Positions 7,939-17,197 of a stretch of 64,000 bases of DNA are shown here, one piece after another. The DNA is from Cytobacillus oceanisediminis (lineage in GTDB: Bacteria > Bacillota > Bacilli > Bacillales > Cytobacillaceae). Each line of letters opens with the position of its first letter. The stretch's first letter is position 1. The stretch covers positions 1 to 64,000 of the forward strand of contig NZ_SOEE01000013.1 in the NCBI RefSeq assembly GCF_004366035.1, read 5' to 3'. Both the position numbers and the translations under genes were made by a program. The notes beneath the pieces are model-generated. The model saw only the letters and a program-made list of their open reading frames with translations. It searched no databases and was not told where the DNA came from.

Positions 7939-9417
7939 CTACATAAATATTATTTTTGTAGCAACTGTTTGTTGAAATGCCTGATCGTGCTCAACAATAA
8001 CCATTGTGGGATTAAATCTTTGAATAAGCTCTTCAATCTGCACTCGCGAATATATATCAATAAAATTTAACGGTTCATCCCAAATATATAAATGAGCTTT
8101 TTCACATAAACTTTTAGCTATAAGCAGCTTTTTCTTTTGGCCGCCGGAATAATGAGCAATATCTTTCTCAAATTGTATCCGGTCAAAGTCCATCTTTCGC
8201 AAAATGGATTTAAATAGAGTCTCATCAATTTTATGCTCTTCAATAAAATCCGATAACAGCCCCTTTAAATTCGAGGTATCTTGCTGAACATAGGAAATGA
8301 TAAGGCCGGAACCTACATTCATTGAGCCTGTATGCTGAATCGGAGTTCCTAGAATTAGTTTTAAAATACTGCTTTTTCCGCTTCCATTCTTTCCATCAAG
8401 TACAATTCTGTCCCCTTGTTCAACTTTAAAACTAATGGGCTTATTTACTATTTGGTCACCGTACTTGACAGACACATCAGCCAAAGAAATCAATTCATTG
8501 GACTGAAATTCAAATGGCTCTAATTTTAATGATTCGGTTTTTTCCACATTTTTAAGCAGTTTTGATTTTTCCTCAATCGCTTTTTGCTGCCTTGTTTCCA
8601 GGTTCTTTGCTCTTTTCATCATCTTTGCTGCTTTATGTCCTACAAACCCCTTGTCCAGCTTAGAGCCCGAATTCGTTGTCCCATTCTTGGAAGACTCCAC
8701 TTGATTAGACCAGCCTGCTGAACGCTTTGAAGATTGCTTTAATCTCCCAATGTCTTTTTGCAAACGCTGATTTGCCGCCTCTTCGTGTTCTTGCTGCCGA
8801 TCAAAATTTAGCTTCCATGAAGAATAGTTACCACTCTGTACTTCAATATTTGCTCTATTTATAGATAAGATATGATCAACGCAGCCATCTAAAAAGATTC
8901 TATCGTGTGAAATTAAAATAAATCCTTTTTTCTTCCTTAGATAATCAGAGACCACCTTTCGCGCATCAGTATCCAGATGATTGGTTGGCTCATCAATCAA
9001 AAGAAATTGGCCCTCATTCAAAAATAATGCAGCAAGCAATACCTTTGTTTGTTCCCCATTTGATAATGTTTTAAATGTGCGGTACATGACCTCTGCATCA
9101 ACATTTAGATAGGATATTTCACGAAAAAATTCCCAATCTTCTGCCTGTGGGCAAATCTCTTCTAGGATTTCATGCGTATACTTATTTTTATCCGATACGG
9201 GATAAGGGAAATAATTAAATTCTACAGAAGAGATGATTGTCCCGCTATACTCATAATTTCCTAATAACAAATTAAAGAATGTTGTTTTACCTCGTCCATT
9301 TCTCCCAATAAATCCAAGTTTCCAATCTGTATCTATTTGAAAGTTTACACCCTCAAAAATATTGTCAAAGCTTCCTGGATAAGAAAAAGTTAAGTCTTGT
9401 ACCTTTATCATCGACAT
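7939..9417 (-). CDS. lsa: ABC-F ribosome protection protein, Lsa type
   Basis: A 492-residue protein with two ATP-binding domains and no membrane segments. Domain 1: Walker A GRNGRGKTT, signature LSNGEQTKVLLA, Walker B LLIDEPTNHLD. Domain 2: DGKNGSGKSS, YSGGQKKKLLIA, LYIWDEPLNFID. The charged linker between them (about 220-320, with GWSNQVESSKNG) is the arm that reaches into the ribosome. From memory the N-terminal half is close to Lsa(B); Lsa proteins displace lincosamides, streptogramin A and pleuromutilins. The ATG at 9417 has a full AAAGGAGG site. An upstream leader peptide suggests drug-responsive attenuation. Activity is not proven by sequence. Confidence 0.88.
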   Translation of the reverse strand: MSMIKVQDLTFSYPGSFDNIFEGVNFQIDTDWKLGFIGRNGRGKTTFFNLLLGNYEYSGTIISSVEFNYFPYPVSDKNKYTHEILEEICPQAEDWEFFREISYLNVDAEVMYRTFKTLSNGEQTKVLLAALFLNEGQFLLIDEPTNHLDTDARKVVSDYLRKKKGFILISHDRIFLDGCVDHILSINRANIEVQSGNYSSWKLNFDRQQEHEEAANQRLQKDIGRLKQSSKRSAGWSNQVESSKNGTTNSGSKLDKGFVGHKAAKMMKRAKNLETRQQKAIEEKSKLLKNVEKTESLKLEPFEFQSNELISLADVSVKYGDQIVNKPISFKVEQGDRIVLDGKNGSGKSSILKLILGTPIQHTGSMNVGSGLIISYVQQDTSNLKGLLSDFIEEHKIDETLFKSILRKMDFDRIQFEKDIAHYSGGQKKKLLIAKSLCEKAHLYIWDEPLNFIDIYSRVQIEELIQRFNPTMVIVEHDQAFQQTVATKIIFM

Positions 9418-9493
9418 AATTATTCCTCCTTTGTATATCAATTCATTTTTCTTTTTATACAAAGTCGGCATACCCATCTATTCTGCTTTTTCC

Positions 9494-9529
9494 CCGTATA
9501 AGTTTGATGGATACTAACGACTTATACGG
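9494..9529 (-). promoter_or_regulatory. leader hairpin before the ABC-F gene
   Basis: A 10-bp perfect inverted repeat (CCGTATAAGT / ACTTATACGG) with a 16-base loop overlaps the last codons of the leader peptide reading frame. A ribosome stalled on the leader would open it, as expected for translation-dependent attenuation of ABC-F resistance genes. Confidence 0.6.
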
Positions 9530-9567
9530 AGTATTACATGCGTAACAATAGTGTCTGAAGTGCTCAT
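9514..9567 (-). CDS. leader peptide (17 aa) upstream of the ABC-F gene
   Basis: A short frame starting MSTSDTIVTH and ending ILRISR, with a strong AAAGGAG site 8 bases before its ATG. It ends about 95 bases before the ABC-F start and overlaps one arm of the leader hairpin. Lsa/Vga/VmlR-type genes are often controlled by ribosome stalling on such short leaders. The role is inferred from position; it could be tested by mutating its start codon. Confidence 0.6.
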   Translation of the reverse strand: MSTSDTIVTHVILRISR

Positions 9568-9629
9568 TTCTCTGTCTCCTTTATTTTTCAGATTAAATTT
9601 TAATACTACCTATCTTATCTTTGATCTAT

Positions 9630-9658
9630 AAAAAAACCTCCCATTTATAATTGGAAGG
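9630..9658 (-). terminator. terminator upstream of the ABC-F leader
   Basis: On the minus strand CCTTCCA and TGGGAGG pair (one G-U) and are followed by seven T. It lies about 65 bases upstream of the leader peptide, so it either ends an upstream transcript or acts as an attenuator in the ABC-F leader. Confidence 0.6.
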
Positions 9659-9926
9659 ATTAGTCTTTCAATGATATTCATGAAGCTCCAATTTGCCAAC
9701 GGAATCATGACAAATAAAAGTGTATTATAAAAATGGATAGACTAACCCTATATTTTGATGTTTGAACTTATTCATTTCAAATAAAAATATAGATCAGTTA
9801 ATCATTGTCCATCCATCAATCCTCTCATAAATCGTATCTTTATAGTAACAATTTTTTTCCCTGAATACAATATCACAATATTTCATATCGCTTAGACTCC
9901 CAATTCCTGCCCAACATCATATAGGT

Positions 9927-10100
9927 GACATCCGTAGCATCTTCTTCATGTTCCACTGTGTATGTATTCCCTCCATTATTTTGCTCATTATCTTTCCCGT
10001 TACTGCTAGTTTTATTACTTGTGTTTCCACAAGCTGAAAGAAGAAGTAAAGTGAAAATTACCATGAGCAAAAAGAGATTGCAATGGGTTCTACTTAAATT
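9927..10100 (-). pseudogene. inverted 5' part of a siderophore-binding lipoprotein gene
   Basis: On the minus strand this encodes a lipoprotein signal peptide (VIFTLLLLSACGN), a Ser/Asn-rich linker and TYTVEHEEDATDV, the start of a FecB/YfiY-type iron-siderophore-binding protein. The homology stops there and resumes on the opposite strand at 10101 with QGTPKRIVILT. Flipping 9927-10100 rejoins DATDV to QGTPKR, so a small inversion has split the gene. The frame continues to a stop at 9873 through unrelated sequence. Confidence 0.8.
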
Positions 10101-10576
10101 CAAGGTACACCAAAACGAATAGTCATTTTAACAATGAAGGGACAGAAGCATTACTTTCTATGGGTATAACGCCTGTAGGGGCAGTTGAATCCTGGTTAGG
10201 TAATCCTTGGTATGACCATATTCAAGAAAAAATGAAAAATGTTAAAAGCGTTGGAACTGAATTGGAGCCAAGTTTAGAAACCACCATGTCATTAAAACCA
10301 GACTTAATTATTGGAAATAAAGTACGTCAAGAAGCTATCTACGACAAATTAAGTCAAATTGCACCAACAGTGTTTGCTGAAAACCTTGGTGGGGATTGGA
10401 AAGAAAACTGCAAACTCTATGCTAAAGCCATTAACAATGAAGAAACTGGCAATAAAGTACTGAATGATTTTGATACACGTGTAGCGAATCTAAAAGAACA
10501 ACTTGGAGATCAATTGCAGAAAAAAGTATCAATTGAGGAGATTGGCATTTTTCAGCTTGTTATACATGTTCGTTAA
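10101..10576 (+). pseudogene. remaining part of the siderophore-binding lipoprotein gene
   Basis: This continues the family from QGTPKRIVILT. One base is missing near 10131, where ACAATGAA replaces an expected ACAAATGAA; after it the frame reads EGTEALLSMGITPVGAVES and continues through LKPDLIIGNKVRQEAIYDKL and GDWKENCKLYAKAINN. It ends early at 10576, right after QLQKKVSI, with a short non-homologous tail, so the C-terminal lobe is lost. Inversion, frameshift and truncation together mean no functional substrate-binding protein can be made. No permease or ATPase genes are nearby. Confidence 0.85.
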
Positions 10577-10673
10577 TAAAGAGATTCTTTCTTCATCCAG
10601 TAATCTCGTTTGTTCATAGCCTTTTCTTGTACCAATTTAAACGGGATATATTAGAAAGCAGGAATGGCACAAT

Positions 10674-10698
10674 CATCGCAGTTATGCGGTTTTTTTAT
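10674..10698 (+). terminator. possible terminator
   Basis: A short stem ATCGCA / TGCGGT (one G-U) with a 4-base loop, followed by seven T, about 100 bases past the broken siderophore-binding gene. Confidence 0.4.
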
Positions 10699-10828
10699 TG
10701 GAATAAATTGCGTCTGAATTACACAGTGGTGAATATTACCTATCGGACAACCTACCCCTTTTGTTTAAAAAGAAAAAGCGGCCAGAAATAGGCAGCTGAT
10801 TCAACCCAGCAAATTTGTGCATAATCAT

Positions 10829-11251
10829 TTAATTGTAAAACTCCATATGTGTTTTTTCCTTTTTGTAATAATCTAGTCTGTCTTGTAAAGTACCTGTATG
10901 AAATTCAAACTTATGCCCATCCGGATCAGTAAAGTAAATAGACTTTTTATCTTTTTCGTCCCTTGGACGACCTGACAGGATGTTTATCTTCAATTCTTTT
11001 AGTTTACGAAACTTATTATCAAATTCAGCTTCTTCTATCGAAAAAGCTATATGTGTATATGATTGGCAAATTTCAGTACGAGGTATATCCTTTTCTTCAT
11101 TAAGGGCAAGCCATATACCGTTTAAATCAAAATAGGCAGTACTTCTTCCTTTAACTACCAACTTTGCACCAAACACATTTTTATAAAACTCAATAGAAGT
11201 TTCTAAATTGGAAACTGAAAATAAAAAATGATTAATGCCTACTATTGACAC
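10829..11251 (-). CDS. fosB: FosB-type fosfomycin thiol transferase
   Basis: A 140-residue vicinal-oxygen-chelate (glyoxalase fold) enzyme. FosB uses a divalent metal and bacillithiol (or cysteine) to open the epoxide of fosfomycin in the cytoplasm. The metal ligands are visible in GINHF, YTHIAF and KFEFHTG, together with the family stretches [26 protein letters not shown] and [16 protein letters not shown] choose the GTG at 11251 because GGGGTG sits 5 bases before it and the length then matches FosB (about 139); the frame is open to 11293. Monocistronic. FosB is common on Bacillus chromosomes. Confidence 0.92.
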   Translation of the reverse strand: MSIVGINHFLFSVSNLETSIEFYKNVFGAKLVVKGRSTAYFDLNGIWLALNEEKDIPRTEICQSYTHIAFSIEEAEFDNKFRKLKELKINILSGRPRDEKDKKSIYFTDPDGHKFEFHTGTLQDRLDYYKKEKTHMEFYN

Positions 11252-11700
11252 CAAATCACCCCAAACTTGTTTTTTTATATACTCATTATACAAAATTTTA
11301 TTGAAGCATTCTGCCCCGTTTGTTTAACCTGCCATTTTTGATGCACTGCCATTACATTCGATTATAGCGGAGAGAACTTTTGTTTCCAGGAGTATCTCCC
11401 TATTTTTTATCTGTGAACCGGCCTTTCTAGCAATTCATAAATAGTGTGCAGGCGGATTCCCCCAATCACCACCTTGGCTTTACCGGTCTTTCTTCACTAT
11501 CAGGAAAATGGAAAATCTATTTTCACAGAATAATAAGGAACTATAGATTGGCTTTCGACATAATGGACTGAAAAATTCCCCCAATAGGGATATTTCTATA
11601 TTAATAGAAATGAATAATTGAACAATAAACAAAGGGGGGAGAATTTACAGGGGATAAAAATCTATGTATCTTCAAAAAAAATATGAAAAAGGGTGAGAAG
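11252..11700. other. intergenic region upstream of the Vpr-like protease
   Basis: About 450 bases between divergent fosB and the protease gene. I see no open frame with a start signal and no hairpin with a T-run. The protease promoter should lie in the AT-rich 11520-11640 part, but no strong sigma-A pair stands out. Confidence 0.4.
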
Positions 11701-14700
11701 ATGAAGAGTTCCTTTAAGAGAAAAATGTCTGCAATCGGTATTTCTGCTCTAATTGCCGGAAGCATTGCAACACCGGCTGGCGCAGAGTTTGAACTGCCAA
11801 AACAGAATGGACAGGCAATACCTCTGTCAAAACAGGCTAGGTCTGAATTAGATAACCTATGGAAAGATAGTGCAAGTGATCACCCAATATACGGACAGGG
11901 CCTAAACAAGTTCGATCCTAAAGAGAATATAAGATTAATAGTTGAAGTAGAAGTAGACAAAACAGAAAAACCTGAACAGAAGGTCAAACAAGTAAAGAGC
12001 AGCTTTATGAAAAAAAGGAGCAGTGCCTCAGAAGTAATTCATACATATTCTGAAGGTTTTTACGGCTTCAGTATGGAGACAACTATTGGAGAAGCAGAAA
12101 AGATCCAAAAAACGGCTGGCGTTAAGGACATCCGCATCTCGAAAACATATGAGCATCACGATATAAATAGCAATGAAATTGTTGAAGCAATGAATGTATG
12201 GACCAAATACAATTACACAGGGGACGGAATGGTCGTCGCAATTGTGGATTCGGGAATCGATCACAGTCATGAAGCGCTTCAGCTTACCGAAAACGGAAAG
12301 AAACATGCGAAATACAATGAAGTCAATATCCAGACAACATTGAATAAAACGGAAGTAAATGACATCTGGTATTCAGATAAAGTCCCTACAGGTTATGACT
12401 GGGCCGATAAAGATACGGATGTCATACCGGCAAGTAATAAGCATGGCACACATGTGGCCGGAATTGTCGGAGCTTTTGAAGAATCTCAGAAAAAAGCAGT
12501 CGGTGTAGCGCCGGATGTCCAGCTGATTGCTGAGAAAGTGTTTTCTGATTCGAGGGGATACGCATACGACGATGACATTGCAGCAGGAATTTATCATGCA
12601 GTAGAAGCAGGAGCAGATGTCATCAACATGAGCTTGGGATCTGATGCAGGAATGGTTGACCCAAACGATCCGGTTCAGCGGGCAGTCAGATTTGCGACAG
12701 ATAACGGTGTTCTGGTAGTCGCTTCAGCAGGTAATTCTTCTTACAGCACGAAGCAGAACCTGCTGCCGACCACTGACCTGCCATTGGCGAAAAATCCGGA
12801 TATCGGGGTGGTAGGTGATCCTGGGATTACACCTTCAGCGCTTCAAGTAGCATCTTCCGAAAATGACTTAATGAGAGTCGAATCCCTTATGCTGAACGAT
12901 GAAACCATGCTGGCATACCAAAATCAATCATCTGCTAAAAAATTGTCTGAAGGACTTGAAGCAGGTACAGAATATGAGCTTGTTTTTGCCGGCGAAGGTT
13001 TCGGTGAGGATCTTGATGGATTAGACCTCGAAGGCAAGATTGCCGTCGCCAAACCAGCTCAATCTTATTCTACATATACAACTCTTCAATATGGAGTAGC
13101 CAAAAAAGGAGCGGAAGCACTTATTGTAATCCCTCCAGACGAACTTTCAGATTTCCCAAACCTTAGATTCTCGCCGAACTCCATTCCAGCTGTCACGACT
13201 GAGCTGAAAAAAGGAAATAAACTGATGGAAAGACTTCAAAGTGGTGAAAGGATTACAGTGGGTCTTTCAGATGAAGGCATGTGGGTACAGAACCCGGCTA
13301 CAGAGCCGATGTCGGATTTCTCTTCTTACGGGGCACCGACAGACTTGAGCTTTAAACCGGAAATTACAGCGCCTGGCGGAAAAATCACCTCAACTGTCCT
13401 GAATAATGAATATGAAGCTATGAGCGGTACTTCCATGGCGAGTCCGCAAGTAGCGGGAGGGGCAGCAATGCTTTTGCAAAAGTACTACCAGGAAGTAGGG
13501 CTGCCTAAAAATGAAGAAACCGTCTTGAAGGCAAAAATGGCTCTTATGAACACATCTGACATTTTGAAAAATCCGAAGCATGAAAACACACCTTATTCAC
13601 CAAGGCGCCAAGGATCCGGCCTCATGAAGATTGAACAGGCAGTAGAGACACCTTATCTATTAAAACAGATTGGTGTACCGCTCGAGCAGGCAGCATCTAT
13701 AGCACTTAAGGAAGTCGGACGAACATTCGATTTTACACTGGATGTAGAACCTCTGGCGAAGAAGCTGGAAAAAGCGAATCACCAATTTGAAATTCAGGTA
13801 GATGTACTGACGGATGAAACAGAAACGAGATCCGTAAAAGGCAAGAATAAAGAGTACTTGACATTAAACAGTTTCCCGGTTGAAGACGCTGTTATAAAGA
13901 TTAACGGCAGAACCCAAGGCGAAAGCAAGATCCAATACAAGCCACACCGCGATGACGAAGTGACAATCTCTGTGACTCTTCCGGAGAATCTGAGTAAAGA
14001 TCGCTTTGTGGAAGGTTATGTCCGCTTCGTTCCAAAAGGAAGCTCTGTAAAGGATCTGTCTACATTGACCATGCCATTCATGGGCTTCTACGGCAATTGG
14101 GGTTCACTTGACAACATCGATGAAAGCCCTGTAAACGGCGATGCATATCTTCCTTATACAGTCCTTTGGAATGATCTGCTGAACCTGCCAATGGGCTATG
14201 ACAACAGCACTGGCAAATTCAATCCTGAAAAGATTGGGTATTCGCCAAACTCAATTGTGACAGGAATTTATCCTTCTTTTACAGCCTTCAGAAATTTGAA
14301 GGAAATGTCCTTAAGTGTCCAGGATAAAGACGGAAATACCGTCGCGGATATTACGAATTTCAGTGAATACACAGAAGACGGCAGTCCTAATGCGTTCCGG
14401 AAAAATATCATGGCCTACAGAGACTTCTATTACGGATTTGATGGCATATTATGGGACGGAAGGGACAAAGAAGGCAACATACTGCCTGATGGTGATTATT
14501 ATTATGTGTATGAAAGCACTTTAAATTATGAAGGAGCAGAACCGCAGCAGACGAAAATCCCATTCAAAATGGACGGAGCTGCCCCTGGAGTTGAGAACAT
14601 TCAAGTGGAAGATCAAGAAGATGGCAACTATAAAATCACTTGGGATGTACAAGAAGAAAACACCGGGTATACCGGAAGTATGCTCTGGGTGAATGGCAAG

Positions 14701-15123
14701 AGAAAATCCCTTGAGGCGGGAACAATGGAGTATATATCAGATGAAAAACCTGAGATCGTGATGATATCCGCCCTTGATGGAGTACACAATGTAGGGGTGA
14801 ACTATTGGGGGAACGAAGAGCTGCTTCACGCAGACCCGTTCATCAATTTCTGGCAAGTATCGGGATCCAACATTAATGAAACAAAACCAGCATCTATGCT
14901 CATTTTTGGTTACAAGCGATTGGACTGGCACATTGAAATCTCTGACTCAGAAGGAAATATGCTGGAATATGCAGATATCGAAGATGAACATTCAATATAC
15001 GGTTTGAAGTGGTATCCAAGTGAAGAATATCCAAATGGAGACTACTATGTAACGGTTACAGGGACAGACGAAAAAGGTTTATCGTTAACATCTGAACCTA
15101 AGAAAATCACAGTAAAGCATTAA
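11701..15123 (+). CDS. extracellular subtilisin-like serine protease, Vpr/lactocepin type
   Basis: A 1140-residue secreted protease. Order: signal peptide (about 1-28, ISALIAGSIATPAGA), propeptide (about 75-150), S8 catalytic domain with Asp183 (AIVDSGID), His248 (HGTHVAGI) and Ser578 (SGTSMASPQVAGG). A protease-associated domain (about 400-510, LEGKIAVAKPAQ) is inserted between the His and Ser boxes, and Fn3-like modules follow. The C-terminus contains FlgD-like beta repeats (DGRDKEGNILPDGDYYY). No LPXTG anchor is visible, so it is probably released. I start at the ATG at 11701, which has AGGGTGAG just upstream; an in-frame ATG at 11683 lacks a site. It faces an XRE-TPR regulator gene across a shared terminator. 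Confidence 0.9.
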   Translation: MKSSFKRKMSAIGISALIAGSIATPAGAEFELPKQNGQAIPLSKQARSELDNLWKDSASDHPIYGQGLNKFDPKENIRLIVEVEVDKTEKPEQKVKQVKSSFMKKRSSASEVIHTYSEGFYGFSMETTIGEAEKIQKTAGVKDIRISKTYEHHDINSNEIVEAMNVWTKYNYTGDGMVVAIVDSGIDHSHEALQLTENGKKHAKYNEVNIQTTLNKTEVNDIWYSDKVPTGYDWADKDTDVIPASNKHGTHVAGIVGAFEESQKKAVGVAPDVQLIAEKVFSDSRGYAYDDDIAAGIYHAVEAGADVINMSLGSDAGMVDPNDPVQRAVRFATDNGVLVVASAGNSSYSTKQNLLPTTDLPLAKNPDIGVVGDPGITPSALQVASSENDLMRVESLMLNDETMLAYQNQSSAKKLSEGLEAGTEYELVFAGEGFGEDLDGLDLEGKIAVAKPAQSYSTYTTLQYGVAKKGAEALIVIPPDELSDFPNLRFSPNSIPAVTTELKKGNKLMERLQSGERITVGLSDEGMWVQNPATEPMSDFSSYGAPTDLSFKPEITAPGGKITSTVLNNEYEAMSGTSMASPQVAGGAAMLLQKYYQEVGLPKNEETVLKAKMALMNTSDILKNPKHENTPYSPRRQGSGLMKIEQAVETPYLLKQIGVPLEQAASIALKEVGRTFDFTLDVEPLAKKLEKANHQFEIQVDVLTDETETRSVKGKNKEYLTLNSFPVEDAVIKINGRTQGESKIQYKPHRDDEVTISVTLPENLSKDRFVEGYVRFVPKGSSVKDLSTLTMPFMGFYGNWGSLDNIDESPVNGDAYLPYTVLWNDLLNLPMGYDNSTGKFNPEKIGYSPNSIVTGIYPSFTAFRNLKEMSLSVQDKDGNTVADITNFSEYTEDGSPNAFRKNIMAYRDFYYGFDGILWDGRDKEGNILPDGDYYYVYESTLNYEGAEPQQTKIPFKMDGAAPGVENIQVEDQEDGNYKITWDVQEENTGYTGSMLWVNGKRKSLEAGTMEYISDEKPEIVMISALDGVHNVGVNYWGNEELLHADPFINFWQVSGSNINETKPASMLIFGYKRLDWHIEISDSEGNMLEYADIEDEHSIYGLKWYPSEEYPNGDYYVTVTGTDEKGLSLTSEPKKITVKH

Positions 15124-15129
15124 TAAAAG

Positions 15130-15168
15130 AAAGCCAGGAATCCTGATTGTGGATTTTCCTGGCTTTTT
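15130..15168. terminator. bidirectional terminator between protease and regulator
   Basis: AAAGCCAGGA...TCCTGGCTTTTT forms a stem of about 10 bp with T-runs on both strands, placed between the two convergent genes. Confidence 0.88.
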
Positions 15169-15195
15169 ATTAAGATAAAAGATTAATTTTTTGAA

Positions 15196-16458
15196 CTACT
15201 TAGCTTCAACTTGATTAGTCATTAATAACTGGGTATATTTCTCTTCATGGAGGGCATCAGCATAAATTCTGTATTGCCAAAAGGCTAACAGACACTTTTT
15301 AAACCTTTCTATGTTACCTATTTTGTTTGATGTTGCTGCCACTTCTAATAGATCCATTAAACCTTTTTCAAATTGATTGCATTTACATTGAAGCAAAGCA
15401 TGAGCGTAGCGAAAATCCCAATACATCTTTTCTTTTAGCCACGGTTCCTTGCTTATGGCCATATCTTTAATGACATGATTGAATCTTTCTATTAATCTTT
15501 TTGAATCCCCTAATCGATTTAACTGTATATACGACTCCAATATCCTCGGCAGACCGGCATATATATCGTCCCTATGTTCCAGCCAGGAAAGATATTCATC
15601 CACATATTCCAACTGTCCAAAATCCAAAAGGGCAACAAAGCGATTTCCAACAGCTATATCTGAAAAGAATTCGTTTATATGTGCGTATTCTTTAATAAGG
15701 TCCAATACTTCTTCAAGTGAGGCACCTAATCTTGTCAGAGCAAAACTCTTATACATCAAAGCCCGCCCATAATACTCGCCTCCATCTTCCATTTTTTTTA
15801 ATTTTTCAGCATAAATCAGTACTTGCCCCCAATCTTCCCGCCGATAGTAATCTGCCATGATCCACATGTATGCTTCTTTCCTAATATCAATTGGCATGTA
15901 TGCCAATTGATCTAGTACATGAGTCAGTGCATGCTGGCCTTTGTCTGTCAATCTTACGATATAAAATCTCCTGAAATAGCTGATTGCTACATTTTCAGAA
16001 AAACGATCGGAATCATTCTCAATAATAACTTCATAGAGTGGAAGAGCCTGCTCCCCTTTTCCTGCCTGAAATAGCTCTTCGGCTACAGAAAAGATGTATA
16101 ATAAATTTTTCTTTCTAAATGTTTTTGAATTTTCTTCCAGCATTAAATCTATCAAATTACTAAAATGCTTTTTACGCCCTTCTGCTGCACACTTATACAA
16201 GAATTGTATACTTCTCCGCTTATCAATGCGAATTCCTTCGTTTAGACATTCTTTTATATAGTATGAATACAGTAAACCTTCAGAAAGGCCGAGAGCATGT
16301 GTAATTGCATCTAAATTTTGCAGAGAAAGCGGCTGCCTATTATTCAGTATCCGGCTAATCTCGCTAATATGAATACCGGATTCCTTTGAAAGTTGTGTTT
16401 TATTCCAATTTTTTAATTGCATATATTTTTGAATTTCTTGAAATAGAGCAACATTCAT
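15196..16458 (-). CDS. XRE-family regulator with TPR-like repeats
   Basis: A 420-residue protein. Residues 5-65 are a helix-turn-helix of the XRE type (WNKTQLSKESGIHISEISRI). The remaining 350 residues are alpha-helical with TPR-like pairs, the architecture of RRNPP peptide-responsive regulators (Rap, NprR, PlcR, PrgX, AimR) and of related orphan regulators. No small secreted peptide gene is visible beside it. It is convergent with the Vpr-like protease, so control of that gene is possible but unproven. AAGGTG stands 9 bases before the ATG. Confidence 0.8.
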   Translation of the reverse strand: MNVALFQEIQKYMQLKNWNKTQLSKESGIHISEISRILNNRQPLSLQNLDAITHALGLSEGLLYSYYIKECLNEGIRIDKRRSIQFLYKCAAEGRKKHFSNLIDLMLEENSKTFRKKNLLYIFSVAEELFQAGKGEQALPLYEVIIENDSDRFSENVAISYFRRFYIVRLTDKGQHALTHVLDQLAYMPIDIRKEAYMWIMADYYRREDWGQVLIYAEKLKKMEDGGEYYGRALMYKSFALTRLGASLEEVLDLIKEYAHINEFFSDIAVGNRFVALLDFGQLEYVDEYLSWLEHRDDIYAGLPRILESYIQLNRLGDSKRLIERFNHVIKDMAISKEPWLKEKMYWDFRYAHALLQCKCNQFEKGLMDLLEVAATSNKIGNIERFKKCLLAFWQYRIYADALHEEKYTQLLMTNQVEAK

Positions 16459-16968
16459 GATTTATTCACCTTTTCCTTTTTGCCAATAATAAAGTCCACC
16501 CTTCATGGCTTGATCCTAAGTGATAGCATCTATTTTCGCCTTGACTGCTTTCTTGTTTCTTCAAATAAGAAAATATCTTGTTAATGACTTTTTATTAGAG
16601 TCGAATGACAGTATAGAGGGTCACTGCAGAAGGAAGTGAACGTCCCAAAGAAAACAGTGAAAAGAATATTTAAAATGAGGTAAAATGGTTTTCTCTTGGA
16701 ATCAATAATAAGCGATGATCACCAGAACTTTTATATTGATGTATACAAATAGGGGATTATCAATTCTACAATATCAATTATACAATCTATTCTAACTGGT
16801 TATTTTATATTTTGCGACTCATTATTTTTACACTAAAGTCAGAAGTTTAATTAGTCACTTCTCCTGACTAACTGCTATTTCAACATCAAATGGTAATAAA
16901 CAATCTCGGCTTTTGCATTTTGCACTTTCTCTTCGAAAGTAATACTTTCGAAGCGCTATCTTACATTG
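16459..16968. other. intergenic, inverted repeats only
   Basis: About 510 AT-rich bases with no convincing gene. Two hairpins are visible: a perfect 10-bp stem CTTCGAAAGT / ACTTTCGAAG at 16931-16953, and an imperfect GTCAGAAGT / ACTTCTCCTGAC pair near 16840-16870. Neither has a T-run. The short palindromic arms could be the remains of a small repetitive element. Confidence 0.4.
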
Positions 16969-17172
16969 CTACATCTCATTGTTTTGGATTCCTATTCCTA
17001 CAACAATCGGCATGGACATATTCTGGAGATCCTCTAAGCGGTTAGTGAAATATTGGCTCAACAGCTTCGTTAGTTTCTGGTCCCCTTTTTCCACTAATCC
17101 CTCTAATTCAAAGTTCTGAAAAATCTCCTCTCCCATTATTATCAATGAGTAACTTAATTCACTTTTGTTCAA
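16969..17172 (-). CDS. small protein of unknown function behind the Ger(x)C remnant
   Basis: A 67-residue frame with a TTG start (an ATG occurs 12 codons later), 25 bases after the Ger(x)C-like gene and on the same strand. It has no signal peptide or membrane segment; the C-terminal half reads SQYFTNRLEDLQNM and PIVVGIGIQ. It may be a small germination-operon partner or decayed coding sequence. The start lacks a good ribosome binding site. I do not recognise it. Confidence 0.35.
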   Translation of the reverse strand: MNKSELSYSLIIMGEEIFQNFELEGLVEKGDQKLTKLLSQYFTNRLEDLQNMSMPIVVGIGIQNNEM

Positions 17173-17197
17173 TTACATTATTGTATAAAATTGAAAG

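Noticed and set aside
16931..16953. Perfect hairpin as a terminator of the germination remnant
   Set aside because: There is no T-run on either strand, so it is noted only as an inverted repeat.
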